A stretch of 58,147 nt of DNA from Methanobacteriota archaeon (GTDB lineage Archaea > Methanobacteriota > Methanobacteria > Methanobacteriales > Methanobacteriaceae). Shown here one piece after another: positions 1-9,364 of this stretch. The translations under genes and the position numbers were made by a program. Position 1 is the first letter of the stretch, and every line of letters starts with the position of its first letter. The DNA lies in NCBI GenBank assembly GCA_023430285.1, contig JAEZAV010000141.1, positions 1 to 58,147 of the forward strand, in the 5' to 3' direction. The notes beneath the pieces were generated by a model. The model was not told the DNA's origin. It worked only from the letters and a program-made list of their open reading frames with translations, and did not search any database.

Positions 1-1332
1 CTCATATACAATTTGAACATGGCTTACGCGGCCAGGGGTTCACAAGTTCCATTCACATCAATGAACCTGGAATTCACAGTACCTAAGTTCCTTGAAGACG
101 AACCTGCATACGGTCCCAAAGGAAAACAAGTGGGAGTTTATGGGGACTATGAAGAAGAAACCCGTCTATTACAGAGGGCTTTCACTGAAACACTTCTTGC
201 CGGAGACTCTGACGGAAAACCACACCTTTTCCCAAATACCATCTACAACTTAAGAGCCAACATGATGAATGATGAGTTTTATGACGATCTAAAACTTGTT
301 CATGAACTTTCAGCCAAGTATGGTTCATCCTACTTTGTTAACAACCTTCCAGATTACAGGGGAGACATGGCCAACTACATGGGATGCAGAACATCTCTAG
401 GAGATAACTGGACTGGAGACTGGGAACAGGACTGCTTTAGAACTGGAAACCTTGCCTATGTAACCCTAAACCTTCCTAGAATAGCTTACAATTCAAGGGA
501 TGATACAGATGTGTTTGAGTACTTGGACTCCTACATGAAACTTGGAGAAGAAGTCCTCATGCTTAGAAGAGAGCAGGCCATGAATTGTCTTGATAATTAC
601 AACCTTTTACCATTCCTGACACAGGAAGCAGAGGGAGATAGATACTACCATATCGACAATGCAACTTTATCCTTTGGATTTGTTGGATTGAATGAGATGC
701 TCATGTCCCACTGTGGAAATGGTATCGATAATGACGATGCAAGGAAGTTTGGTTTAGATGTTATCAAACACATAAACAAGAGGGCAGATGAACTCAAGGA
801 TAAAACAGGACTGAGGTGGAGTGTACTTCAAACTCCTGCTGAATCAACTGCTTACAGGTTTGCAACATTGGATAAGGAAAAATATGGGGACAAAGCAATA
901 TTACAGGGGGATGATGAGGCTTCTTACTACACCAACTCTTCACACGTACCTGTAAACTCCGATGTTTTGTTACCTGAAAAGATAAAGATCGAAGAAAAAT
1001 TCCATCCATTGACACTTGGAGGACACATATTCCACGCATTCATGGGAGAATCATACTCCAATCCAGATTCATTAATGAGCCTAACAGAAAAAATAGCTAA
1101 ACATTCAGATATAGGCTTTTGGGCATACAGTTCAGCACTGAGCTTCTGCATTAAATGTAAAACTCTAATGAAGGGTCTTCAAACACAGTGCGGTAACTGT
1201 GGTGAAACAACGGAAGTTGAATGGTACGATCGTATAACTGGCTATGTTCAGCAAGTGGGAAGATCAAGATCAGCATCTGGTGGTTGGAATCCAGGAAAAA
1301 TGAAGGAATTAACGGACAGAAAAAGATTTTAA
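1..1332 (+). CDS. nrdD: Anaerobic (class III) ribonucleoside-triphosphate reductase, C-terminal part
   Basis: The frame is open from base 1, so the N-terminus lies outside the window; the TTG at base 13 is an internal codon. About 440 residues are visible. Class III enzymes reduce ribonucleotides to deoxyribonucleotides under anoxia with a glycyl radical. The C-terminus has the family's zinc site, two CxxC pairs (CIKC and CGNC) near visible residues 379-397, followed by the glycyl-radical motif RITGY with the radical Gly near residue 410. The upstream NYMGCRT segment and the SSHVPVNSDV segment also fit the NrdD barrel. No activase (nrdG) follows directly. A small unknown gene comes next after 59 bases. 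Identification is firm; only the 5' end is missing because of the window edge. Confidence 0.94.
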   Translation, partial: LIYNLNMAYAARGSQVPFTSMNLEFTVPKFLEDEPAYGPKGKQVGVYGDYEEETRLLQRAFTETLLAGDSDGKPHLFPNTIYNLRANMMNDEFYDDLKLVHELSAKYGSSYFVNNLPDYRGDMANYMGCRTSLGDNWTGDWEQDCFRTGNLAYVTLNLPRIAYNSRDDTDVFEYLDSYMKLGEEVLMLRREQAMNCLDNYNLLPFLTQEAEGDRYYHIDNATLSFGFVGLNEMLMSHCGNGIDNDDARKFGLDVIKHINKRADELKDKTGLRWSVLQTPAESTAYRFATLDKEKYGDKAILQGDDEASYYTNSSHVPVNSDVLLPEKIKIEEKFHPLTLGGHIFHAFMGESYSNPDSLMSLTEKIAKHSDIGFWAYSSALSFCIKCKTLMKGLQTQCGNCGETTEVEWYDRITGYVQQVGRSRSASGGWNPGKMKELTDRKRF

Positions 1333-1391
1333 ATGTCCTGATCATCCTTTTTTTTAATATCTTTTTTTTAATATGCTTGGAGTGGAACTAA

Positions 1392-1739
1392 ATGAAACCT
1401 GAAAGTGACGACTTTAACCTGAAAAAGAGGTTGGAAAATATCCACAAGGATATTGATCCAATGAAGACTGAAAAATTCAGGTTGTCAGAGATCAATTATG
1501 ACTATGTTCAAAATGAATTGCTGACACCAGATTTCATGGAGAAACACACTGAATTCAAAAATTTCTCTGAAATGGCAAAGTCCAGTGATTTCAAAATTGA
1601 AAATGAGATCGAATTTAAGGATGCAATCGAAACTGATAACTGGAATTTTCTGGTAAAGGAAAAATCAGATTTCAATGATTGGAACGAGATGTTAAGGGCT
1701 GCTGTCATTGAGAGGGCCACTCGAAAGTTAGCAATATAA
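1392..1739 (+). CDS. Small acidic hypothetical protein downstream of nrdD
   Basis: A 115-residue protein with a good ribosome binding site (GGAGTG, seven bases before the ATG). I do not recognise the family. It is charged and largely helical in appearance, rich in Lys, Glu, Asp, Asn and Phe, with no cysteine, no signal peptide and no membrane segment. It lies 59 bases after nrdD and about 38 bases before the M20 hydrolase, on the same strand, so it may be cotranscribed with either. The spacing, start site and coding composition suggest a real gene, but no function can be given. Confidence 0.7.
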   Translation: MKPESDDFNLKKRLENIHKDIDPMKTEKFRLSEINYDYVQNELLTPDFMEKHTEFKNFSEMAKSSDFKIENEIEFKDAIETDNWNFLVKEKSDFNDWNEMLRAAVIERATRKLAI

Positions 1740-1777
1740 ATTTTTTCACAGTGAATTAGGCATATGGAGTGAACTTC

Positions 1778-3031
1778 ATGGGCAAAGAATCATTTCAAGA
1801 CATTGTAAACCAACTCACCATTGAACATGCTCCTGAACAAATTAAACAGTTTCAATGGCTTCACCAACATCCTGAACTGGCTTATCAAGAATTTGAATCA
1901 GGAAGGTACATAGCAGACTATCTCGAAACCTTGGATGGATTGGAAGTTATTTATCCATTCGCAAAAACAGGGGTCAAGGCCGTTTTAAAGGGAGAAAACT
2001 CTGAAAATGCAGTTGCTATTAGGGCAGATTTCGATGCTCTTCCTGTTAAGGAAGATACTGGGTTGAGCTATGCCTCAAGATCTAAAGGCACTTACAATGG
2101 ACAGGAAACTTATGTATCACATGTATGTGGACATGATGCCAGTGCAGCGACAGCTATGGGAACAGCAACAGTTTTAAATCAACTCAAAGATGATTTAAAT
2201 GGGGATGTTGTATTTTTATTTCAACCCGCTGAAGAAGGTGTTCCAGATGGAATGAAGGCAGGAGCAGATCTCATGGTTAGTGAGGGTGCCTTGAAAAATC
2301 CTGATGTGTCTGCAATCTTTGCACTACATCCATACAGCAAAGCATATCCTGGCACAGTACTACTTAGCAAAAAAACCACTCATGCAGGGTTAAATGATCT
2401 TGTTATTAAAATTAAGGGTGTTCAAGCTCATGGTTCAATGCCATGGGTAGGAAGGGATCCCATAGTTGCAGGGGCTGCGATCATTAACTCCCTCCAGACC
2501 ATTGTGAGTAGAGAAGCGGATCTTATGAGAGGAGCCGCTGTTGTTACAGTGGGCTACTTTCATGGAGGTATTAAGGTCAACATAATTCCTGATCATGCAG
2601 AGATGGGATTAACAATAAGGGCGCTAGATGAAAACAACCTTAAACTACTGGTTAAACGAGTCACTGAAATCACCAAACTCGTTTCAAAAGCTCATGGATG
2701 TGAAGCTGAGATCATAATGGGACAACACGATCCAATGAATAAAAATGACCCAGATCTCTGCAAAAACATGTTGAACACCGTCAGACAAGTAGCAGGAGAT
2801 GCTAATATGATATTTAAACCTGCCACCACCGGATCTGAAGATTTCTCTTACTTCTCAAATAAGGTGCCTGGGCTTTACTTGCACTTTGGAACAGCACCTC
2901 AAAACAAACCACTCTCTGAATCAAGACCAAACCATCATCCTGGATTCATGGTTGATGATGATGCATTAAAATTTGCAACAAAGCTTGAATGCTGCCTGCT
3001 TCACAACTATTTAAAACAACGATCGATCTAG
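1778..3031 (+). CDS. M20-family metal-dependent amidohydrolase/peptidase
   Basis: A 417-residue cytosolic hydrolase of the M20 aminoacylase/IAA-amino acid hydrolase type, which removes acyl groups from amino acid amides using one or two divalent metals. The motifs in order are RADFDALPV, CGHDASAA (metal His/Asp), FQPAEEG (catalytic Glu pair), ALHPY, a dimerisation lid with HGSMPW, and GSEDFSYF near the C-terminus. A GTG at 1769 would give three more residues, but the GGAGTG ribosome binding site at 1766-1771 overlaps it and is correctly spaced for the ATG at 1778, which I prefer. Substrate is not predictable: candidates are N-acyl or N-carbamoyl amino acids. It ends convergently with the next gene. 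Confidence 0.9.
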   Translation: MGKESFQDIVNQLTIEHAPEQIKQFQWLHQHPELAYQEFESGRYIADYLETLDGLEVIYPFAKTGVKAVLKGENSENAVAIRADFDALPVKEDTGLSYASRSKGTYNGQETYVSHVCGHDASAATAMGTATVLNQLKDDLNGDVVFLFQPAEEGVPDGMKAGADLMVSEGALKNPDVSAIFALHPYSKAYPGTVLLSKKTTHAGLNDLVIKIKGVQAHGSMPWVGRDPIVAGAAIINSLQTIVSREADLMRGAAVVTVGYFHGGIKVNIIPDHAEMGLTIRALDENNLKLLVKRVTEITKLVSKAHGCEAEIIMGQHDPMNKNDPDLCKNMLNTVRQVAGDANMIFKPATTGSEDFSYFSNKVPGLYLHFGTAPQNKPLSESRPNHHPGFMVDDDALKFATKLECCLLHNYLKQRSI

Positions 3032-3090
3032 TGATCTTGATCCCTTACTTTATTTTCGAGAATTATTTATAAAAAAAATAGTGGGATGGA

Positions 3091-4257
3091 TTACTTTTTG
3101 AAGTCCTCAACAGATTTTGGGATAACTCCATTTTTAAGCATGATTGGGAGGGTAATAGATTCTGATGAAGTCCCAAAACCATGACATATCATGCTGTGTC
3201 TACCCACACCCCCAGCAACAACCAGAACAATGTCTTCAGGTGAACGGGTTATGTGGACATGGTCTCCTTCGATCCATTCGGGTTCGATCTTCCTACCTCC
3301 CCTGTCAGCAAGCTCAACATCAACGATGCAGTGTTCATGAAGATATTCCTTCACATCCTGTTTGGAAAAACCATGGTTGTAAACTGTTTTAGCATGTTCT
3401 GGACTCATTATCAAGAGAAATTCACCCGGAACATGGCTGTTGTTACAGCCAGGAGTTGATGCTGTTTTTGCAATGGTATCAAGCAAATCTTCTGCAGTTT
3501 GGCTCCTATGATCATTCACATTTTGAGGAGCTTCCACTGCCATGGTAGTTGTGGTACTGACACTGGGGTCGTGACCCCTTTCAACACTCAATGATTCCCA
3601 GGGATTCTCAGTTTCATTCTCTCCAAAGGCGTAACTGTACTTGGCAGGTGAACCCATAGTGGCATGGTCACCAACACCAGGAACTCCACCTGCAATGTTT
3701 ATCATGCACAAACGAAGCGCCCTACCAATGGTGGCATTTGCAAGATTTCCAGGACCAAGACAGCCTGCACCACTACCTGTACCTATTTCTTTGGATATTG
3801 GGCCGTTCATTATGGTGCATATGGCCACAGGATGGGTTGTGGCATTGATCCCTGCAATATTAAATTTTTCACCAGCAAGGGACTTAACGCAGTTCAATAC
3901 AACAGGCATGAACTGAGGTAAACAACCAGCCATAACAGAATTTATTGCTATCTTCTCGGGAGTTGCCATACCCATTTTTGGCGGTAAAACCGCTACTGTT
4001 TCATTGGGATCTAAATCAACATATTTAAGAAGTTTTAAAACCCTTTCCTTTGTTGGAGGTATGATTGGAAGTCCGTCTGTCATCCTTTTTAGATAAAATT
4101 TTTGACTAATTTTTTCTGGATCAGGGTCAACGAAGACTTCAACATCGTTTGGATTTGAAGAGCAAAGCCTATTTTCATCCTTTTTTTCCTCAAGCAAACC
4201 CTCAATTGAACAGCCACACAGATCATCCGATTGAACAATTTTGTTATTTTGGACCAT
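3091..4257 (-). CDS. Large partner of the UGSC-motif redox protein (function unknown)
   Basis: A 388-residue cytosolic protein, second gene of a two-gene unit: it starts 12 bases after the stop of the UGSC-motif gene. The N-terminus contains CGC near residue 14. The body has TDGLPIIPPT near residue 60, a Gly/Cys-rich segment GSGAGCLGPGN near residue 161, and a His-containing GGVGRHSM segment near residue 355. Proteins of this kind usually lie beside, or are fused to, UGSC-motif (seleno)proteins, so I infer that the pair forms a complex, with the small subunit supplying the redox cysteines. I cannot name a reaction. There is no signal peptide and no membrane span, and the start is an ATG on the minus strand. 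Confidence 0.75.
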   Translation of the reverse strand: MVQNNKIVQSDDLCGCSIEGLLEEKKDENRLCSSNPNDVEVFVDPDPEKISQKFYLKRMTDGLPIIPPTKERVLKLLKYVDLDPNETVAVLPPKMGMATPEKIAINSVMAGCLPQFMPVVLNCVKSLAGEKFNIAGINATTHPVAICTIMNGPISKEIGTGSGAGCLGPGNLANATIGRALRLCMINIAGGVPGVGDHATMGSPAKYSYAFGENETENPWESLSVERGHDPSVSTTTTMAVEAPQNVNDHRSQTAEDLLDTIAKTASTPGCNNSHVPGEFLLIMSPEHAKTVYNHGFSKQDVKEYLHEHCIVDVELADRGGRKIEPEWIEGDHVHITRSPEDIVLVVAGGVGRHSMICHGFGTSSESITLPIMLKNGVIPKSVEDFKK

Positions 4258-4269
4258 TTTATCTAAACC

Positions 4270-4788
4270 TCAAAATTTACCAAGCAGTTCTTTAATTAAA
4301 GGCAATATTTGCCTAGTTTTATCCTGAATTTCTGATTTTGTAGTTCCTGCTATGGGATGTTGCACCGTGACTATTTTCAGATTTTCTGCTCCGTGTGCCT
4401 TGGCAAGATCGTGAGAAAACTCTGAAAAACTGGTGGAACATATTGAAATTGTTGGAACACCAAGCTTTTCAAGCCTGATTGCATCTAAAATAACCCAGCT
4501 AGAGCATGAACCACAATCTCCCAGTCCTAAAATTGCAACTTCGCCCATGGATGCATTTGCCAGCTGATTTTGTGTTGCAGGAGCACCTGCAGGTTTTTTA
4601 ACCCTGATAAGTTCGGATTTTCCCAGATTTTCACCCAGGTAATCTAAAATCACATCAGCACCGGGTTTTGTATTGTTGAAGAGTGTTAACTTCTTAAAAT
4701 CCGGATCCACATTATTTAATTCGATTTTATGGTCTCCTGTTTCTGCAACAGGATCCATAACATCCTTCTCTACAACTTTAACTATCAT
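4270..4788 (-). CDS. UGSC-motif protein, cysteine form
   Basis: A 172-residue protein with the sequence GLGDCGSCSSW near residue 90. This matches the UGSC family, in which the first position of the U-G-S-C redox motif is selenocysteine in some organisms. Here that codon is TGT, so this is the cysteine form. The motif resembles the redox-active loop of glycine/sarcosine reductase selenoproteins. The C-terminal half (GVPTISICSTSF and a helix ending in LLGKF) looks like a Rossmann-type fold. It is the first gene of a minus-strand pair with the 388-residue protein downstream, 12 bases apart. Its role is unknown; redox chemistry is inferred from the motif only. Confidence 0.78.
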   Translation of the reverse strand: MIVKVVEKDVMDPVAETGDHKIELNNVDPDFKKLTLFNNTKPGADVILDYLGENLGKSELIRVKKPAGAPATQNQLANASMGEVAILGLGDCGSCSSWVILDAIRLEKLGVPTISICSTSFSEFSHDLAKAHGAENLKIVTVQHPIAGTTKSEIQDKTRQILPLIKELLGKF

Positions 4789-4838
4789 ACTCTCTGGTTT
4801 TTAATAAAACCTTAAAAAAATAAGGGAATTTATAGAAT

Positions 4839-6416
4839 TCAGTCTTTCAGTCTGAATCTTCTTATTACAAGATCTTTATCGAGGGAAAGAACAAATGAAG
4901 CAGCTCTAGGCCCCTGTTTTTTACCTGTAATTACCTTGTAAATTGCCTGAAATGCCTTTTGAGGTTTCATATCCAGATCATGTATCACCAGATACATTTC
5001 ATCGTAAAATTCATCTGTATCATAATCTTTCTTCTCAAGGAGGTCTGCAACCTTCAACAAAAATTCCTTCTGTTGGTCATTAATTTCAACCCTTGGAAGT
5101 TTCTTTTGAACCTGGAACTTCACAAATTCTGGAGCGTAGATTTCAAGCCAATTTTTCACGTGTCCAATTCTTCTGGTAAACCTTTCGAGATCCTTGGTTT
5201 CCATCTCTTTGAAATCTTTGTCTTCCATTTCCTTTGGAAGTTGAGAATTCTTCTTTAGAATTTCATAGATCTTGGATGGATCGTTTCCAGCAATTTGGTA
5301 GGCCACTGTCAAAAATCTGTAGGAAGGTTGGAATGGAATAGATTCTTCGAGTTGGATTTGGGATGCTTCGTAGATATTTTTTAACTTTTCTCCCTCTTTT
5401 TCAGATGTTGGTTCCTCAACTGAATAGTAGATACGCTCCACCCTATCGTACTGTTCAATGAAATCCAAAAATGGCATGGTTGGATCGAAGTCCTTGTGTT
5501 TCAATGGTTTGTTTCTGAATATGAAATAATTCAAAGTTTCTGGTTCTGCTATTTCTAGCCACTGTCCAGGAGTAAAGAAGACTCCGTGTGATTTGGACAT
5601 GGCTTCTCCTTTGAGAGTTATCCATTCGTATGGAACTGGGTATGGTGCATCGTAACCATATATTTCCTTTGAAATAATTTTACTCACGTCGTAGGATCCT
5701 CCGCTTGCTGCGTGGTCCTTTCCAAATGGTTCGCATGTAATTTTGAAGATTTTCCATCTTGCTGCCCATTCTACCCTCCATGTGAGTTTTCCATCCCCGG
5801 ATTTTATGTCCATTTCACCTTTATGGCCACATTTACAGCTGTAATAAACTGTGTCTCCTTCGAAGCTGTGGGCGTAGGTGGTGTTAACCCTTCCACATTC
5901 GCTGCAGATAGGGTTGTAAGGTAACCAGTTATCTTTAAGTGGATGTTCACGAAACTTGTTGAATATTTCCCTGATTTTAGGGGCATTTTCCAGAGCAGTT
6001 CTTATGTAATCATTGTAAATCCCATCTTTGTACATTTTCGCTCCAGAATATACTTCAAGTTCTATTCCAAAGTTTTCAAGAAGGCTTAATAATGGTTTTT
6101 CAAAATGTTCAACGAAGTTGGAACAGCATCCCTCTGGACATGGAATCTGTGAATAGGGCATTCCAAGATATTTTTCATAGGATTCTGGGAGTGGGTATGG
6201 AACCTTTCGGAGTGGGTCATGGTCATCTGCAATCCAGATGGTTTTAGACTCATCATTAAGCTTTTGAAGGGCTTTTGTGACTGCGTTAGCGATAAATATA
6301 TCGCAAGAATTTCCAATATGTATTGATCCTGATATTGATGTCCCGCTTGCAATTATATGTTCAGGAACATCTTTTTCATTCAAATCGTCTGCGATCCTTT
6401 CGATCCAGTGTTTCAA
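4839..6416 (-). CDS. lysS: Lysyl-tRNA synthetase, class I
   Basis: A 525-residue archaeal class I LysRS, which charges tRNA-Lys; most bacteria use the unrelated class II form. The HIGH-type motif SGSIHIGN lies near residue 29 and the KMSKS-type motif EAMSKSHG near residue 270. Between them is a zinc-ribbon-like CxxC/CxC set (CSECG and CKCGHKG). The helical C-terminal domain is the anticodon-binding cage. The frame is open 20 codons further up, but the TTG at 6416 has GGTGAT four bases upstream and gives the expected N-terminus (KHWIERIADDL). It is a single-gene unit between the UGSC pair and thiC, all on the minus strand. Confidence 0.95.
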   Translation of the reverse strand: MKHWIERIADDLNEKDVPEHIIASGTSISGSIHIGNSCDIFIANAVTKALQKLNDESKTIWIADDHDPLRKVPYPLPESYEKYLGMPYSQIPCPEGCCSNFVEHFEKPLLSLLENFGIELEVYSGAKMYKDGIYNDYIRTALENAPKIREIFNKFREHPLKDNWLPYNPICSECGRVNTTYAHSFEGDTVYYSCKCGHKGEMDIKSGDGKLTWRVEWAARWKIFKITCEPFGKDHAASGGSYDVSKIISKEIYGYDAPYPVPYEWITLKGEAMSKSHGVFFTPGQWLEIAEPETLNYFIFRNKPLKHKDFDPTMPFLDFIEQYDRVERIYYSVEEPTSEKEGEKLKNIYEASQIQLEESIPFQPSYRFLTVAYQIAGNDPSKIYEILKKNSQLPKEMEDKDFKEMETKDLERFTRRIGHVKNWLEIYAPEFVKFQVQKKLPRVEINDQQKEFLLKVADLLEKKDYDTDEFYDEMYLVIHDLDMKPQKAFQAIYKVITGKKQGPRAASFVLSLDKDLVIRRFRLKD

Positions 6417-6560
6417 TAAAATCACCTTTACTTTAAACAATTCCTTATAAAAATTTAATATGATAACTTGGTTCAATTTTTAGTTTTTAACTAATTTATA
6501 GTCTGAGATTGTATTTTCACAAAATCAACAACTTTAGTCAATGGCTAACAACTGAGTTCA

Positions 6561-6598
6561 AAAACAAAAAAATTTAAGTCCCTGGATTGTGGTCCAGG
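6561..6598 (-). terminator. Probable thiC transcription terminator
   Basis: Read on the minus strand after the thiC stop, a 6-bp perfect stem (CCTGGA/TCCAGG, 6-base loop, 6581-6598) is followed by a run of T. A second short stem (GGGTC/CCCAA type, about 6602-6626) precedes it. This fits a hairpin plus U-tract terminator. Confidence 0.55.
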
Positions 6599-6638
6599 AA
6601 TCTTGGGAAATTGGAATGACCCAAAAAAATCTTAGGGT

Positions 6639-7937
6639 TTAATCAAATACGTCCTTACTGGCATCATCTAACCATTCGTTGACCAGTTTCACTGCGCAGT
6701 AACTACCGCACATGGTACATGTATCTGGGTCTTCTGGTGGTTTAGCGTCCCTGATGGCTCTGGCATCTGCAGGACAAATTGCTGCAGCGTACTGTCCTTC
6801 CCAGTCGAGCTTTTTCCTGGCATTTGCCATAACAAGGTCTAATTCTCCGTTATGGATACCTTTGGACATATCTCCTACGTAAGCTCCTATTCTACTGGCA
6901 ATTAAACCTGTTTTAACATCTTCAGGTCCTGGTAGTGCTAGGTGTTCTGCAGGTGTAACATAACATATGAAATCTGCTCCTGCGGATGCTGATTGGGCTG
7001 CTCCTATGGAGGATACTATGTGGTCGTATGCAGGTGCTATGTCAGTGACTATAGGTCCTAACATGTAAAATGGTGCGTTTTTACACAGTTTTTTCTGTAC
7101 CATAACGTTGGTTGATATTTCTTTGAGTGGAATGTGACCTGGACCTTCTACTATGGTCTGAACTCCTCTTTCCCTTGCTCTGTCAACCAGTTCACCAAGA
7201 ACTATTAACTCCTGAACTTGTGCTCTGTCTGTGGAATCTGCTATTGCACCGGCCCTCATACCGTTAGCAAGACTTATAACAAAATCGTATTCTTTAGCGA
7301 TGTCCAGTACGTATTCGTAGTCTTTGTAAAGAGGGTTCTCTGTTTCGTTGTGAACCATCCATGCGGACATGAATGCTCCTCCACGACTAACAAGACCTCC
7401 TTCACGACCCTGTCTTTTGAGCCTTTTAAGGGTTTCTTTGTTGACTGAACAGTGAATAGCCATGAAATCTATGCCGTCTTTGGCCTGAGTTTCAATTGCT
7501 TTAAATACTGCATCTTCTTCCATATAGATAGCAGCACCGTGTTCCCTTATACATTCGATGGAAGCCTGGTACAGCGGCACACTTCCCACTGGAAGGTCTG
7601 TTATGCTTAGGATCTTTCTCCTTATGCCGTCAAGATCTCCACCCACACTCAGTTCCATGAGTGTGTCTGCACCGTTTTCCATTGCTATGTTTGCCTTCTC
7701 AACTTCCATATCAATATCATTTATGTCTGTTGAAGTACCGATTGTTGCGTTAACTTTGGTTCTGAGACCTGCTCCAATACCAACAGGTTTAACATCACGT
7801 CCAACATTGTTTGGAATTGCAATGGTTCCGTTTGCAACTGATTTGCGTATAAATTCTTCGTCAACGTTTTCAATTTTAGCAACTGCTTTCATTTGCTCTG
7901 TTATTATGCCCTTTTTTGCATCATCCATTTGTGTCAT
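6639..7937 (-). CDS. thiC: Phosphomethylpyrimidine synthase ThiC
   Basis: A 432-residue radical SAM enzyme that rearranges aminoimidazole ribotide into HMP phosphate, the pyrimidine half of thiamine. The barrel motifs MELSVGGD, EGPGHIPL and MLGPIVTDIAPAYDH are intact. The C-terminal CTMCGSYC supplies the three cysteines for the 4Fe-4S cluster, in the atypical C-terminal position characteristic of ThiC. The start is fixed by GGTGAT three bases before the ATG. It stands alone; no other thiamine gene is nearby, and no TPP riboswitch core was found in the 398 bases upstream. Archaeal genomes often carry more than one ThiC-like gene, so the exact physiological role may vary. Confidence 0.95.
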   Translation of the reverse strand: MTQMDDAKKGIITEQMKAVAKIENVDEEFIRKSVANGTIAIPNNVGRDVKPVGIGAGLRTKVNATIGTSTDINDIDMEVEKANIAMENGADTLMELSVGGDLDGIRRKILSITDLPVGSVPLYQASIECIREHGAAIYMEEDAVFKAIETQAKDGIDFMAIHCSVNKETLKRLKRQGREGGLVSRGGAFMSAWMVHNETENPLYKDYEYVLDIAKEYDFVISLANGMRAGAIADSTDRAQVQELIVLGELVDRARERGVQTIVEGPGHIPLKEISTNVMVQKKLCKNAPFYMLGPIVTDIAPAYDHIVSSIGAAQSASAGADFICYVTPAEHLALPGPEDVKTGLIASRIGAYVGDMSKGIHNGELDLVMANARKKLDWEGQYAAAICPADARAIRDAKPPEDPDTCTMCGSYCAVKLVNEWLDDASKDVFD

Positions 7938-8335
7938 AGAATCACCATGTTATTTTTTAATTTAACACTGTTCAGAAATTAGGTTCCGTTCAGTTTTTGA
8001 GTATTAAAATCATTCCAACGACCAAGAAGTTTGGCTTCATCATCAAAATCTATGATTGTACATTATGCCCCAACATAAAAATAGGTGTTGTTAAAATAAT
8101 ACATGAAACAAAACCGAGGATCATTATGTAGAATGATACTATTAAGTTACTCTTTTTATATTTTAACCTTTTTATCTAGAACTGAAGAATACTATGACTT
8201 TGATAAATCCTGAATCAATTTCAGCTCGTCCAGTATTAATATTATCAAAATAGTTAATAAATATTTTAATTAATTTGACAAGATCGAGCAACTATAAAAT
8301 TTAAAAAGAATGAGGGGTTTAAAAATAACAATGTA
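7938..8335. other. AT-rich intergenic region upstream of thiC
   Basis: These 398 bases lie between the PfkB gene's 3' end and thiC. I see no conserved coding frame. The only notable structure is a small inverted repeat ATCATT-N6-AATGAT at 8120-8137. TATA-like AT runs are present but none is clearly placed. The thiC promoter must lie here. Confidence 0.4.
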
Positions 8336-9247
8336 CTAGGGCCACTTGTCGTTCATTCTTGTTTTTACCATGTTTTTGTCAGGTACATTTGTTTGACAGC
8401 CTTCAGCTTCAACAATGAACGATGATACTGACGAAGCAAATTTACCACAGTACTCAAGATCTTCACCATTGAGGTAAGCATTTAAAAATCCGGCCCTGTA
8501 GGAATCTCCTGCTCCTGTTGGATCCACGGGTTCCCTCAGTACTGCATCAATTCTGATTTCATTCCCAGAATTTATCCGACTTCCATCCTTTCCATAGGTT
8601 GTAACCACAATGTCCGGTCCGAAGTTTCTTAAATCATCGATGTTCATGTTTAAAATTTCTTGGATCCTCTTTATTTCATGATGATTTCCGAAGAGTATGT
8701 CTGTTATCTTCAAAACATCCTTGAGTTCGGCTTCGGAGTACATGTGCAGATCCTGTCCAGGGTCGAATGATATGAGTTTTCCTGAATCATGGGCTGCTTC
8801 TCCGGATCTGCTGTTGAAACCAGGGTCTCCTGTGGCTAAATGAACGGCATCAACCTTTTCAATAGCTTTGTATGGTACTTCGGAATTTTTAAATTCTGAA
8901 GCAGCACCCCAGTAGAAGTAACTGATTTGATCGTTCTCTTTATCAGTCAAAACGAATGCTGTAGGGCTATTTTCGTTTTCTATAACTATCATTGATTGGG
9001 TGTCTATTCCAAGATCCTTCAACTTGTTATGGTAATCTGAATCAATAAAACCACTACCCACAGCTGATACAAGTGATACATTAAGTCCTAATGTGGATGC
9101 TACAACAGCAACGTTTGCTGCGGCTCCTCCAAAAAGTGTTTTCATCTTGTTAATCGATGTTGAAGAGTTGGCTTCAGGGAATTCCTTAACTTGTATGATG
9201 TAATCCAATGCTGTGTGTCCAATTGCTAGTAGATCAGTTTTGTTCAA
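8336..9247 (-). CDS. PfkB-family nucleoside/sugar kinase (MJ0406-like)
   Basis: A 303-residue ribokinase-fold ATP-dependent kinase. The N-terminus has GHTALDYI and FGGAAANVA (substrate-binding PfkB signature 1); the C-terminus has DPTGAGDSYRAGF (signature 2, with the catalytic Asp and anion hole). The sequence pattern, including ATGDPGFN, SFDPGQDL and EAEGCQTN, closely resembles as I recall it the Methanocaldococcus MJ0406 kinase, which phosphorylates nucleosides such as cytidine and inosine. An in-frame ATG lies at 9262, but GGGTGAT immediately precedes the TTG at 9247 with the same three-base spacing used by thiC, so I take the TTG. Precise substrate is inferred. Confidence 0.88.
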   Translation of the reverse strand: MNKTDLLAIGHTALDYIIQVKEFPEANSSTSINKMKTLFGGAAANVAVVASTLGLNVSLVSAVGSGFIDSDYHNKLKDLGIDTQSMIVIENENSPTAFVLTDKENDQISYFYWGAASEFKNSEVPYKAIEKVDAVHLATGDPGFNSRSGEAAHDSGKLISFDPGQDLHMYSEAELKDVLKITDILFGNHHEIKRIQEILNMNIDDLRNFGPDIVVTTYGKDGSRINSGNEIRIDAVLREPVDPTGAGDSYRAGFLNAYLNGEDLEYCGKFASSVSSFIVEAEGCQTNVPDKNMVKTRMNDKWP

Positions 9248-9364
9248 TAAATCACCCGCCATATTTTTATTTTTGAAATATTTAAAATTAACTTAAACAG
9301 TCAGAAAGTGCCCAAAATCAGTGAAATTGTATTTAAAGCAAAAATTTTAGGAATTAATGATAAT

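Noticed and set aside
13..60. TTG at base 13 as the nrdD start
   Set aside because: The frame is open to base 1 and the visible protein begins in the middle of the NrdD fold, so it is truncated by the window edge.
7938..8335. Possible TPP riboswitch upstream of thiC
   Set aside because: The conserved CTGAGA and ACCTGATC-type cores were not found on the minus strand, and no other riboswitch family was recognised.
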